From Sporosarcina ureae (GTDB lineage: Bacteria > Bacillota > Bacilli > Bacillales_A > Planococcaceae): DNA of 64,000 nt. This document shows, in pieces, positions 1 through 8,362 of the stretch (position 1 is the stretch's first letter; every line of letters begins with the position of its first letter). The notes under the pieces are model-generated. The model ran no database searches and had not been told where the DNA came from. It saw nothing but the letters and a program-made list of their open reading frames with translations. The position numbers and the translations under genes are program-made. The DNA lies in NCBI RefSeq assembly GCF_002109325.1, contig NZ_CP015348.1:1832501-1896500 (forward strand), read 5' to 3'.

Positions 1-350
1 TAGGAAAACTAAAAGATGGTTTCGTGTGCACTAACGGAACCCATGGTGCATCTTCGTGGAATATTTCTTATGCTTTCTTACACAACTCTATTTTTCATTT
101 TCATTGAATGTAACTTGTCTATGAATGTGCGTCTAGGTAAAGTTAACCTACTAACATACTCATTGCGATTACTAAGCGTTTCATAACCCTTCCTCCTTTA
201 GTTGATAAGCTCAGTATTACTTTACTATTCTCGAGTAAGTGTTTTGAAAAGTCAATTTATTTATAACGATTTCCTATTATTTTTTGTGATTTTCTAGTCG
301 GTATGTTTTACTTTTAAGATAAACAACTTCATGGAAGAGAGGCAAATCAA
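1..350. other. Left-edge intergenic region
   Basis: No convincing gene of normal size. On the minus strand a strong ribosome site (GGAGGAAGGG) precedes an ATG at 184, but the frame closes after 13 codons (stop at 143). On the plus strand a 56-codon frame (about 16-184) has no ribosome site and is treated as chance. A GAGAGG site just before 351 belongs to the amidohydrolase. Confidence 0.5.
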
Positions 351-1484
351 ATGACTAACCCAATAACCTACATTGAACAGCATAAGAATCAACTCCTACA
401 AACCTATAAAGAACTACACGCCCTCGCCGAACCCAGCTGGCAAGAACAGCAGACATCCCGATATTTACAAGATAAGCTTTCGTCTGCAGGATTGACTATT
501 ACTACGTATACAGGGCATCACGGATTTATTGCGGAGATCGCTGGTAAAAAGGAAGGCGTTATCGCGTTGCGCGCTGATATGGATGCATTAGTGCAGGAAG
601 TCCATGGTGAAGTGATAGCTAACCATTCTTGCGGACACGACGCACATAGTACGATGACTCTATATACGGCACTCGCTTTAAAAGAAATTGAAGAGAATTT
701 ACATCATACGATCCGCTTCATTTTCCAGCCAGCAGAAGAGTTAGCAGAAGGCGCGTTGCAAATGATGAAAGAAGGCGTGCTCGATGATGTATTGTTCCTA
801 GGCGGCTTGCACGTGCGTCCTCACACGGAAGTTCCTTTCGGTAAATCAGCACCCGTAATCTTGCATGGCTCATCAGCGACCATTGTAGGAACGATTACGG
901 GCACACCAGCGCATGCGGCGAGACCTGAAGAAGGCAATAATCCGATTGAAGCAGCGAGTTCTCTCATCCAGTCACTGCGTCAAATTAGATTACTTGGGAA
1001 TAAAAAGTTTTCTATCAAAATGACAGAGTTGCACGGCGGCGAGACGAGCAACTCTATACCAGCCAGTGCGCGATTTACGCTCGATGTTCGTGCCGAAACG
1101 AATGACACAATGGATTCTTTACTGGCAAAAGCTCGCCACATCATCCAACACACTGCCGCGTTGACAGAGACGGAGATTATGTACGAAGAAGAGGGCTATT
1201 CCCCTGCCGCTACAGAAAATGCAACGGCTGTACGACTAGCCCAGCAAGCAATTGGTTCTGTACTGGGAGAAGAAAATGTAGAGGGTCCTTGTATTTCTCA
1301 AGGCGCAGAAGATTTTCACTTCTACACATGGAAAACACCTGATATTCCCGCCACGATGATTGGACTTGGTTGTGATTTGAAACCAGGCTTGCATCATCCG
1401 CAGATGTCGTTCAATACCGATGCCTTAATTTATGGCGCACAAATATTAACCGAACTATTGCTGAATGCGGATCGAGAATTATGA
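351..1484 (+). CDS. M20 family amidohydrolase / peptidase
   Basis: Metal-dependent amidohydrolase of the M20D type (IAA-amino acid hydrolase / carboxypeptidase family), probably cytosolic, 377 residues, the usual family length. Visible motifs are RADMDAL (about residues 74-80), the metal-binding SCGHDAH (about 93-99) and PAEELAEGA (about 128-136), plus the late HHPQMSF region. These are the di-metal ligands of the family. The natural substrate cannot be read from sequence; N-acyl amino acids or related amides are typical. The start is chosen from the GAGAGG site about 9 bases upstream. The stop overlaps the next gene by 4 bases (ATGA), so the two are co-transcribed and probably translationally coupled. 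Confidence 0.85.
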   Translation: MTNPITYIEQHKNQLLQTYKELHALAEPSWQEQQTSRYLQDKLSSAGLTITTYTGHHGFIAEIAGKKEGVIALRADMDALVQEVHGEVIANHSCGHDAHSTMTLYTALALKEIEENLHHTIRFIFQPAEELAEGALQMMKEGVLDDVLFLGGLHVRPHTEVPFGKSAPVILHGSSATIVGTITGTPAHAARPEEGNNPIEAASSLIQSLRQIRLLGNKKFSIKMTELHGGETSNSIPASARFTLDVRAETNDTMDSLLAKARHIIQHTAALTETEIMYEEEGYSPAATENATAVRLAQQAIGSVLGEENVEGPCISQGAEDFHFYTWKTPDIPATMIGLGCDLKPGLHHPQMSFNTDALIYGAQILTELLLNADREL

Positions 1485-2242
1485 AAACTGTCATCTATCA
1501 AGGACATGACAATTTACTACTTGGCATGACGATGAAAGACTGTAGTGAACCCGAGTCTAACAACACTGCCTTGCACGCATGTATTTCCAAGGAAGACGTA
1601 CTGCATAATCGTCAACAATTGGCTCGTGATTTGCAGTGTGGAGTGAAAGACTTCGTATTTGCCAATCAAACACATAGCGCAAACTTTCATAAAGTGACAA
1701 CTCAAGATCGAGGGAAAGGTGCGTTGCGGCAAGACACGGCAATAGCTGACACCGATGCACTGTATACCTTTGAACCCAATATTGTACTTTGTAGCTTAAC
1801 GGCAGATTGCGTGCCTGTCTTATTTTACAGTGACGATAGCACATTGATTGGAGCCATTCATTCAGGATGGCAAGGCACTGTGAAAGAAATTACTTTGAAG
1901 TTATTCCGCCACTTACAGCATTATGAAAACTGTGATATGAGTCATATTCATGTCCAAATTGGTGCAGCACTTAGTCAGGAGAAATTTGAAGTGGATGAGG
2001 ATGTCTACAAAAAGTTCCACGAGCTTCGCTATGCCGACGAGTGGATTTCTTATAATCAGGATACAAAAAAATATCACATCGATAATCAACTGATCGTGAA
2101 AAAACAATGTGAGCTAGCAGGAATACCCGATGCTCACATTACGATCGATCGTACTTGTACGTATCTGAGTCCACACGGCTTCTCTTATCGCCAAGACAAG
2201 CAGGCAGGCCGTCATGTCAGTTTTATTAAACGAATAACCTAA
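1481..2242 (+). CDS. Polyphenol oxidase family protein (YfiH/PgeF-type purine nucleoside phosphorylase)
   Basis: Laccase-domain protein of the YfiH/YlmD/PgeF family, 253 residues. Members of this family, once called multicopper polyphenol oxidases, are now known as zinc-dependent purine nucleoside phosphorylases/adenosine deaminases. The three conserved ligand regions are present: NQTHS (His about 65), TADCVP (Cys about 110) and AIHSGWQGT (His about 127), with CTYL..PHGFSYR near the C terminus. It overlaps the amidohydrolase by 4 bases, implying one transcript that ends at the hairpin at 2241-2280. The gene is not in the usual ftsZ-ylm context, so it may be a second paralogue. The role is inferred from the family only. 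Confidence 0.8.
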   Translation: MKTVIYQGHDNLLLGMTMKDCSEPESNNTALHACISKEDVLHNRQQLARDLQCGVKDFVFANQTHSANFHKVTTQDRGKGALRQDTAIADTDALYTFEPNIVLCSLTADCVPVLFYSDDSTLIGAIHSGWQGTVKEITLKLFRHLQHYENCDMSHIHVQIGAALSQEKFEVDEDVYKKFHELRYADEWISYNQDTKKYHIDNQLIVKKQCELAGIPDAHITIDRTCTYLSPHGFSYRQDKQAGRHVSFIKRIT

Positions 2243-2280
2243 AAGTGCAGTGAGGAGACTATCCCCACTGCATTTTTATT
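2241..2280. terminator. Bidirectional rho-independent terminator
   Basis: Stem TGCAGTG (2246-2252) with CACTGCA (2266-2272), followed by TTTTTATT on the plus strand and preceded by AAAA, so it can also serve the minus-strand DUF4179 gene. It separates two convergent operons. Confidence 0.75.
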
Positions 2281-3592
2281 TCAACTCTAATTTAATATCA
2301 CCTTCAAGATAATTCGGGTAAGCAAATAATTCTAGCTTCAATGGATTTACATAATCGGTCCGATCAAAGTTCAAATCCCAATGCGTTGCTTCTCCATCAC
2401 TATATTTACCTGTTGAAGGGCTTTCCACCTCTTTCCCGTTTGCATCAACCGCAGATCCAATAAAGAAAAACGGAAATTCCTCATCACCCGTATGATTCAT
2501 GATGAATTCAGCATGATGTTTGGTGGATTCTAACAACTGAATCTTTTGATCTTCTGGCTGATTGATCCATTCACCCGTTTCCGTGTTCACTTCCGCAAAG
2601 GCATCCTCTGCTCGTATTGCCTGCACTTTATTGATGCGCAAATACAGTTTTTCGGGTTTTGAGAAATAATTGCTTTGCAGGAAATACGTAGACTTCCCAT
2701 CCTCCCCACCGAACGCTGTCGTACCGTTTCGAATAGATCCCCACACCTCGCCTTTTTCATCTTCCAATCGCATATCCTCGAATTGTAAAATTTTCATTGT
2801 ATTATCTGGATCAATAGAAACTTTTACACCTACTCGTAATGGGGATATCGTAATGTCTTCAATCCAAAACTTCTGTCCTTTGATTTCTACTTCTTTATCT
2901 ATTGAATAGACCTCACTTGGCTTAACTTGTTCAGGCACAGTAAACCGTACAGTAAACACCGTTACTTCGCCTTTCAATTTGATGGCTACTTCCAAATCAA
3001 ATGACTGATTGTGCGAAGTATATTGTTCACCAAACTGATAATCTATACGATCTTTGTACGTATAATTCTCTCCTTCATCTATCATATTCCCATAAGAAAA
3101 GCTGCCTTCGGGAATTCCTTCCGCTTGTAAATTGATATAGTCGACTCGTAAGCCTTTCAATGAATGATCGGATGCAATTGTATAGAAAATATTAATTCCC
3201 GACTCATCTAAAATGACGCCATCTACCGTCAGTGTTTTGTCGTCAATCGTTTGAGTCGCTCCGATTTCTTGATAATAGTCGTTTTGAATCGCCGCATCGA
3301 GCCCTTTATCCATCGCAATCAATTCCACGAACTTTTCCAGACCTGGAATGGAAGCTACTGCATTGGCGAAGACAGGAGATACGCGAATAGACGTAATGAA
3401 TGTCAGAAGCAACAATGCTACAACCGCTACACTTCCGAAGAATCTCTTTCGTCTCCTTCTACTCTCTCGCTTTTCTCGCCGCGCCCTTTCCATGCCTTGA
3501 CGGATCGCTTGATCAGCTTCAGATAAAGGTAGTTGCTGTTGATCCAAACGGTCTTTCAGTCGCTTCAACTGCTCTTCTTCTGTCTCATACAT
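2276..3592 (-). CDS. DUF4179 domain protein, predicted membrane anti-sigma factor
   Basis: A 438-residue protein with a cytosolic basic N-terminal segment (about 1-55, rich in Glu/Lys/Arg), one transmembrane helix (about 57-77, VAVVALLLLTFITSI) and a long extracytoplasmic C-terminal part of DUF4179 type. It overlaps the upstream ECF sigma gene by 8 bases, the usual layout of a sigma/anti-sigma pair, so it is inferred to hold that sigma factor inactive at the membrane until an envelope signal arrives. The start at 3592 (MYETEEEQ) is preferred over an upstream start at 3616 because GGGGG lies about 8 bases upstream. No zinc-finger anti-sigma motif is visible, so the binding segment differs from the RskA/RsiW type. 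Confidence 0.75.
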   Translation of the reverse strand: MYETEEEQLKRLKDRLDQQQLPLSEADQAIRQGMERARREKRESRRRRKRFFGSVAVVALLLLTFITSIRVSPVFANAVASIPGLEKFVELIAMDKGLDAAIQNDYYQEIGATQTIDDKTLTVDGVILDESGINIFYTIASDHSLKGLRVDYINLQAEGIPEGSFSYGNMIDEGENYTYKDRIDYQFGEQYTSHNQSFDLEVAIKLKGEVTVFTVRFTVPEQVKPSEVYSIDKEVEIKGQKFWIEDITISPLRVGVKVSIDPDNTMKILQFEDMRLEDEKGEVWGSIRNGTTAFGGEDGKSTYFLQSNYFSKPEKLYLRINKVQAIRAEDAFAEVNTETGEWINQPEDQKIQLLESTKHHAEFIMNHTGDEEFPFFFIGSAVDANGKEVESPSTGKYSDGEATHWDLNFDRTDYVNPLKLELFAYPNYLEGDIKLELK

Positions 3593-4109
3593 GATCACTA
3601 CCCCCTTTATCTTCAAAGTATGACCTCAGCGTATGCATCGTCTTATGAAGCCTGGACTTCACTGTGCCCTCTGGAATATTTTCCGATTGTGCAATATCTT
3701 TAATTTTCACTTCCTGAAAATATTTTAAATAAATTAATCGTTGCTCTTCATTAGATAACGTAGCTAACGCTTCCCTCATTTCAAGATACGAAATATCCTC
3801 TGCGGATACAGTCTCCAATCCACTGGCGTCTACAGTGAATCGTTTACGTAGTTTTAACTGATCTTGGCAGTAATTCATCATAATCCGAATGAGCCACGTC
3901 TTGAGATAATTCGAATCTTTCACTGTCGCAATTTTTTTATATGCGCGATACGTTACTTCCTGTAGTGCTTCGATCGCGTCATTTTCATTTCGCAGAAAAG
4001 CCAAGGCTGTCCGCAGAAGCGGTTCCTTATATAGTTGCATCACAGCCAGAAACGCGTCATCATCGCCGGCTATTGCTTTTATATGCAACTCTTTTTCATT
4101 AACCTTCAT
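3585..4109 (-). CDS. ECF-type RNA polymerase sigma factor (first system)
   Basis: 174-residue sigma-70 family factor with regions 2 and 4 only. Region 2 is visible around residues 20-85 (AFLAVMQLYKEPLLRTA, EVTYRAYKKI, YLKTWLIRI) and region 4 around 115-165 (EEQRLIYLKYFQEVKIKDIA followed by EGTVKSRLHK, the helix-turn-helix). Size and form match SigV/SigM-like ECF factors. It lies directly before the DUF4179 anti-sigma gene and is preceded by a promoter that itself looks ECF-dependent (4144-4171), so positive autoregulation is likely. Target genes are not known from sequence. Confidence 0.85.
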   Translation of the reverse strand: MKVNEKELHIKAIAGDDDAFLAVMQLYKEPLLRTALAFLRNENDAIEALQEVTYRAYKKIATVKDSNYLKTWLIRIMMNYCQDQLKLRKRFTVDASGLETVSAEDISYLEMREALATLSNEEQRLIYLKYFQEVKIKDIAQSENIPEGTVKSRLHKTMHTLRSYFEDKGGSDHV

Positions 4110-4143
4110 TGGACTATCACCTCTTCTTCTAGCTTCTTATACA

Positions 4144-4171
4144 TTAGACTCTACAACAGCTAAAAAGTTCA
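4144..4171 (-). promoter_or_regulatory. ECF sigma-type promoter of the first sigma operon
   Basis: On the minus strand GAACTT (4165-4170, preceded on that strand by T at 4171) is separated by exactly 15 bases from GTCTAA (4144-4149). This matches the classical sigma-E/ECF pattern GGAACTT-N15-GTCTAA and is about 35 bases before the sigma start codon, as expected for autoregulation. Confidence 0.6.
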
Positions 4172-4198
4172 CGGCACTTTTTATTTATTTTTCTGCAT

Positions 4199-4226
4199 AA
4201 AAAAGATGCCTATTCTTACTAGGCAC
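4199..4226 (-). terminator. Terminator of the class F sortase operon
   Basis: On the minus strand TGCCTA pairs with TAGGCA (4207-4212 with 4220-4225) and is followed by TTTTTT. It lies directly after the sortase stop. Confidence 0.7.
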
Positions 4227-4236
4227 CTCACTTTAT

Positions 4237-4875
4237 TTATTCTGTTCCTTCTACTAATTCAGTATAGACAACGAGTCGATCATCATGTGTTTTCGCTTTA
4301 CGATCCCACGATCCTGTACACGTGATTAAATTCAATCCACTGCCATACGTGAAGCCAAATATCTCATCAACTGGTGCATCAGTACGTGGATATGCGACCT
4401 TCTTTACTACTGCGAAACGTAACATTTCCCCATCTTCGCCATGTATCAAGACTTCATCGCCAATTTTCATCTTATCCAATTCATAAAATATGGCTGGGCC
4501 CGTCTTTGAATCTACATGTCCCGCAATAACTGCACTCCCCCTACCGCCAGGCTTTGTACCCGGTGAAAACCAGCCTGCCTGATCAGGGTCTTGTGGGACT
4601 CCCATCTGACTATTATCCAAACGCCCGACTTCTTCGATTGGAGCCTTCACGTCGAGTGAAGGAATTTCAATTACTTTCGGCTCGATCCCAACCCGTTTAT
4701 CTTCTAATGAAAATTCCTCCGCTGTACGTAAGGGAACAATCGGCATATCTTCCACCTCAGCTACTTCTATAGAGGAAGAAGCCTTCACAACTTTCTCTTG
4801 TGGCTTGGCCTCGGGCTGTGTACAACCAGCCAACAGCATTGCACCAATGAGTACTTGTATATATAGTTTCATCAT
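4237..4875 (-). CDS. Class F sortase, lipoprotein-like
   Basis: 212-residue cysteine transpeptidase. The N terminus is a lipoprotein-type signal (LLAGC about residues 14-18). The catalytic set is visible: His in VIAGHVDS (about 116-123), Cys in LITCTG (about 180-185) and Arg in DDRLVVY (about 197-203). The TCTG signature and short length fit class F. It follows the gene of an MPKTG-tailed protein by 36 bases, so that protein is the evident substrate, to be linked to the cell wall. A lipobox rather than a plain membrane anchor is less usual for a sortase. The ribosome site GGAAGGAG lies 8 bases before the start. Confidence 0.85.
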   Translation of the reverse strand: MMKLYIQVLIGAMLLAGCTQPEAKPQEKVVKASSSIEVAEVEDMPIVPLRTAEEFSLEDKRVGIEPKVIEIPSLDVKAPIEEVGRLDNSQMGVPQDPDQAGWFSPGTKPGGRGSAVIAGHVDSKTGPAIFYELDKMKIGDEVLIHGEDGEMLRFAVVKKVAYPRTDAPVDEIFGFTYGSGLNLITCTGSWDRKAKTHDDRLVVYTELVEGTE

Positions 4876-4911
4876 CTACACGGCTCCTTCCTAAAAAAGT
4901 AGTGTATTCTT

Positions 4912-6273
4912 TTATTGCTGTGCTGCTGTTTTTCTACGAATCAAGACTAGAGATGTGCCTGCGATGAAGATCATGCTTAATGTGACCCATAGCACCGTAT
5001 AATCCGTTTCTTGACTCATTCCGCCCATTCCTGTTTTCGGCATGTCAGCAGGCATTGCAGAAGCAAACTGATCTGGGAACTGGTCAACAATCGCACCAGA
5101 TAATGCGGTTCCTACACCAAACATATGACTGTATGCTTCGTGAATATTGTCATATGTTGCTTCGTAGTCCTCATCCACATAGCTATCGAATGCCATTAGT
5201 AATTGATCGACGTGCATCTTCAAACCTTCTTCGAGATCTGCGGCTTTCAATCGACCTTCCGTTGCCGTATCCAAAAATGCAGCTTGTGTTACACGGTAGG
5301 CATCCAAATCTGCCATGGCCTTGTCTTGTCCTGCTTTATCTTCTTTCGCTGTTGCTTGTACATAATCCACAAAGTAGCCAATATGACTGCTCCAGATTTC
5401 ATTGAACTGTTTTGCCCCTTCAGCACCGTATACCGATTCCACAGATTTCGTTAGATCTTCTGTATTGGTGTTTAAAATAGCTGCAGCTGCGTCAAAGTCT
5501 TTCGCACCGTCAATTCCCTTTTGCATAGCAAGTATCGCCAACGCTGCATGTGTTGAAAATTCATTGTTTAGTGATTCGCGTAAATCTGCAGCTTTCGTGT
5601 CTACGGATAGATTGTCGAATTTCTCAGGGAATTGGTCAGTGATCGCCCATGATAGACCTTTTCCCGTTCCGAACATGTGATGCATAGACTCTTTTAGACT
5701 TTCATATGCCTTATCGTAATCTGCTGCTCCATAGTTATCGAATGCCCAGATCAACTGATCGACGTGCATTTTCAAGCCTTCTTCTAGATCTGACGCCTTT
5801 AGACGATTTTCCGTAGCGACAGCCAAGAAGTCTGCCTGAGTGACACGGTATCCGTCTAGATCTTTAAGCGCTTTCTTTCTGCCTTCTTCATCTTTCTCAG
5901 CTGTTGCCGTAACATAGTTGACGAAATAGCCTATATGGCTGCTCCAGATTTCTTTGAATTGCTCACCTGCTTTGTCGCCGTAAACGGAACCTACTGCTTT
6001 CGACAATTTATCCGTATTTTCTCCAAGTTGTCCCGCGGCTGCTTCAAAGTCGGCGGCACCATCCAAACCTTTTTGCATAGTAATAACCGCCAAGTAGGCA
6101 TGCTCTGAAAGAATGTTGTCGAGTGTTGCTCGTAAATCTACTGCTTTATTCGATACGGCTTCAGATGCTTTTCCTCCGTGTTCGTGTTCTGCTGCGTTTG
6201 TCAGAATCGCTCCTGTTGGAAATAGTAGTGACACACTCAATGGAATAGCTGCCCAAGTTTTTTTGAATTTCAT
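4912..6273 (-). CDS. Secreted duplicated-domain surface protein with MPKTG sorting signal
   Basis: 453 residues: signal peptide (about 1-30), a short His/Glu stretch (AAEHEHGG), then two homologous domains of about 180 residues each (about 45-220 and 222-400). Each has the same order of motifs: HA.LA...MQKG.DGA.DF, EIWSSHIGYFV.YV.AT, YRVTQA.FL and EEGLKMHVDQL. The C terminus carries MPKTG, a hydrophobic helix and RRK, a sortase anchor signal. The domain is helical and rich in His, Glu and Asp; its ligand is unknown to me, and similar domains are sometimes labelled copper amine oxidase-like without clear support. The start at 6273 follows GGGAGCG. The next gene is a class F sortase, the likely anchoring enzyme. 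Confidence 0.75.
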   Translation of the reverse strand: MKFKKTWAAIPLSVSLLFPTGAILTNAAEHEHGGKASEAVSNKAVDLRATLDNILSEHAYLAVITMQKGLDGAADFEAAAGQLGENTDKLSKAVGSVYGDKAGEQFKEIWSSHIGYFVNYVTATAEKDEEGRKKALKDLDGYRVTQADFLAVATENRLKASDLEEGLKMHVDQLIWAFDNYGAADYDKAYESLKESMHHMFGTGKGLSWAITDQFPEKFDNLSVDTKAADLRESLNNEFSTHAALAILAMQKGIDGAKDFDAAAAILNTNTEDLTKSVESVYGAEGAKQFNEIWSSHIGYFVDYVQATAKEDKAGQDKAMADLDAYRVTQAAFLDTATEGRLKAADLEEGLKMHVDQLLMAFDSYVDEDYEATYDNIHEAYSHMFGVGTALSGAIVDQFPDQFASAMPADMPKTGMGGMSQETDYTVLWVTLSMIFIAGTSLVLIRRKTAAQQ

Positions 6274-6387
6274 AATCAATCGCTCCCTTATTCGTTTTTG
6301 TTATACAGCTAACGCAACGAATATCAAAACGGATCACTTTTTCTTAAAAGTTTTTAAAAAAACTATAAATACAACGTTGAATACAAC

Positions 6388-6432
6388 ATGAAAAAGCCTG
6401 AACCCATCACTTTGCATGAAGGTTCAGGCTGT
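6388..6432 (-). terminator. Terminator of the second sigma/anti-sigma operon
   Basis: AGCCTGAACC (6395-6404) pairs perfectly with GGTTCAGGCT (6421-6430); on the minus strand the stem is followed by TTTTTC. It separates the sigma operon from the surface-protein operon, which therefore needs its own promoter within 6280-6390. Confidence 0.8.
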
Positions 6433-6439
6433 ACTTCTA

Positions 6440-7153
6440 CTATATTCCACCGGCCAAAATAATCTGGCCTTCTGGCGCTGAGAGGTTCGGTTCTTTCTCT
6501 ACCGTGATCGCAACAGTATCCCATGTTCCCGAAAGATCTGTGAGCGGATGGCTAACAGTTCCTGTACCGGTTTCATTCGGCTGAACAATTCCCGCAGGAT
6601 ACGGCTGATCACCTTCTATCACCCAGACTTGATATAGTTCATCTTTAGAGAGTGTTGGTAAATCTGTGGCATCGAGTAGCAATATATTTTGATTGCCATC
6701 TGCTATTAACATTGCGACTGCGGATGCACTCGTACCTTCTTGTGGTGCCAGTATACTTTGACCAATCAACTGGATTTCACTCTGCGCTATTTCAGGTTGC
6801 TTTTGTGTTTCTGAAAATAAGAAAGCATTCGCAACGAGTGAAGCAAATAACCCCGCAGCCAGTAAGGATGTCACGGGACCCATACGCCGACGACTTTTTT
6901 CTTTAGTCGGCATCGATACCACTTTAGCTTGTTCTGGGATGTCAGGAAGTGAAGCAAATATACGCGCTTTTAAATCTGTCGGTACTTCTATCGCTTCTGA
7001 CTCATAGGGTAGATCTTCTGTTAACATCTCCCACTCTATTAACTCTTCTTGACAGGATGGGCACTCAATCAAATGATTTTCAAATTGTCTCATCTCGTCT
7101 TCAGTCAGGGTACGATTGAAATAGTCAATCAGCATATGACATGATTCATTCAT
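6440..7153 (-). CDS. Zinc-finger anti-sigma factor with RskA domain
   Basis: 237 residues. The cytosolic N terminus has the anti-sigma zinc-finger pattern CHMLIDYF..HLIECPSCQEE (about residues 4-38). A membrane helix follows at about 93-112 (TSLLAAGLFASLVANAFLF). The outer part is an RskA-type domain (LYQVWVI, GTWDTVAITVE, PEGQIILAGGI). It overlaps its sigma gene by 8 bases. The start at 7153 is chosen for the GGAAGGAGGGG ribosome site. It should bind and restrain the neighbouring sigma factor and release it on an envelope signal by regulated proteolysis, as known for RskA/SigK pairs. Confidence 0.85.
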   Translation of the reverse strand: MNESCHMLIDYFNRTLTEDEMRQFENHLIECPSCQEELIEWEMLTEDLPYESEAIEVPTDLKARIFASLPDIPEQAKVVSMPTKEKSRRRMGPVTSLLAAGLFASLVANAFLFSETQKQPEIAQSEIQLIGQSILAPQEGTSASAVAMLIADGNQNILLLDATDLPTLSKDELYQVWVIEGDQPYPAGIVQPNETGTGTVSHPLTDLSGTWDTVAITVEKEPNLSAPEGQIILAGGI

Positions 7154-7709
7154 TTGACACCCCTCCTTCCTGACCAATAATTCCTTTTAAATGCTTTAAT
7201 GCTAGCCGAATCCTACCTTTTACCGTTCCAAGTGGAAGCTTACAGTGTTCGGCAATTTTACTTTGGCTGAAGCCCTTAAAGTAAAACAAGTCAATAATTT
7301 CTCGTTGCTCTGCGCGTAGCTCCGCAATTGCTGTACGAATCACTTCACGCCGTTCATTCCATTCAGCAGTAACTTCTGTGGATACGGTCTCTTCAGTCAA
7401 TGAATCTTTGTCCAACATCGGTTCATACGCATGGCGTTTAGATTTACGAAGCTCATCTATCGATTTATTTCGTGTCACGGTCAGTAGCCAAGAAGAAAAT
7501 TTTCCTTTGTCTTCAGTATAGTGGTTCGTTCCATTCCACAACTTTAAAAAGACATCTTGCGTTACTTCCTCCGCCATAGTGCGGTTATTGGTCATTCGAT
7601 AAGCAAATGAAAAAACCAATTTTTCATAACGGTCATATAATTGCTCAAATGAATGCCGATTATGAGCAACTGTTTGATAATAGAGTTGTACATCATCCGG
7701 TTCGGTCAT
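7146..7709 (-). CDS. ECF-type sigma factor, SigK/RpoE-like (second system)
   Basis: 187-residue ECF sigma factor. Region 2 is seen at about 20-90 (FEQLYDRYEKLVFSFAYRM, EEVTQDVFLKLW, FSSWLLTVTRNKSIDELRK) and region 4 at about 125-180 (IAELRAEQREIIDLFYF, SQSKIAEHCKLPLGTVKGR). The partner anti-sigma factor overlaps its 3' end. Proximity and common orientation make the MPKTG surface protein and class F sortase downstream the most likely regulon, but I could not identify a convincing shared promoter motif. The ribosome site is AAAGGAGGG. Confidence 0.85.
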   Translation of the reverse strand: MTEPDDVQLYYQTVAHNRHSFEQLYDRYEKLVFSFAYRMTNNRTMAEEVTQDVFLKLWNGTNHYTEDKGKFSSWLLTVTRNKSIDELRKSKRHAYEPMLDKDSLTEETVSTEVTAEWNERREVIRTAIAELRAEQREIIDLFYFKGFSQSKIAEHCKLPLGTVKGRIRLALKHLKGIIGQEGGVSNE

Positions 7710-7799
7710 AAGACCCTCCTTTTTACAGGTTTTTTCTTTTTACCTTACCACAGACGATCGAAAGACATCATTTACTAGACTTCTACTATTTGTAAAAAC

Positions 7800-7846
7800 A
7801 TAAAAAAGAGGTGTTCCCGTTATAGCAACGAGAACGCCTCTTTTAT
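7800..7846 (-). terminator. Terminator after the DUF378 gene
   Basis: GAGGTGTTC (7808-7816) pairs with GAACGCCTC (7832-7840), with further inner pairing and T6 on the minus strand. Confidence 0.8.
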
Positions 7847-8193
7847 TATTCTTTGGGATCCTCAAGCGACCGATCCACTTTTTTACGCTTTCCCTTCAAA
7901 TCAAGCTCTTCTCCAAATTCTGTGTTGTAATTCACATTTCGAATTCGGTCAAACTGTTTATGAGGTTCTACTTTCTCATCCACATCAACAACCATTTCTT
8001 CATTCGATTTAACTAAAAGTCCAATTGTAGCTAATCCGCTTAGTCCCACAATGGCATAAACAATCTTAGCAAGAATCGTGTTTTGTCCTCCAAATACACT
8101 GGCAACCAAATCAAAGTTGAAAAATCCGATCAATCCCCAGTTAAGGGCACCAATAATGACTAACGCTAGTGCAATTCGCATAAATGTACTCAT
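7846..8193 (-). CDS. DUF378 family small membrane protein
   Basis: 115 residues. The first 60 form the DUF378 (YuzA-like) module with two membrane helices (FMRIALALVIIGALNWGLIG and IVYAIVGLSGLATIGLL). The rest is a charged cytosolic tail (about 65-115) that is longer than in the usual 60-80 residue family members. The start at 8193 is supported by GGAGGAGGTG 8 bases upstream; an in-frame extension to 8286 has no ribosome site. Function is unknown. Confidence 0.75.
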   Translation of the reverse strand: MSTFMRIALALVIIGALNWGLIGFFNFDLVASVFGGQNTILAKIVYAIVGLSGLATIGLLVKSNEEMVVDVDEKVEPHKQFDRIRNVNYNTEFGEELDLKGKRKKVDRSLEDPKE

Positions 8194-8362
8194 GTTGCAC
8201 ACCTCCTCCAACAATCTATAATCGAATCCAGTACATGTTTGTATAGATTCCTTATTATAGTTCACCGAATGAGACTTTTCATACATTTACATATGAAAAT
8301 CGTTCTATTTCTTCAGTTAAGACCTTACAGTATAAGACTATAAAAATGAAAGTAGGGATCAC

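Noticed and set aside
17-184. 56-codon plus-strand frame at the left edge
   Set aside because: No ribosome site, and it overlaps a minus-strand start region with better signals.
1557-1844. 95-codon minus-strand frame
   Set aside because: Shadow of the polyphenol-oxidase-family gene, no coding features.
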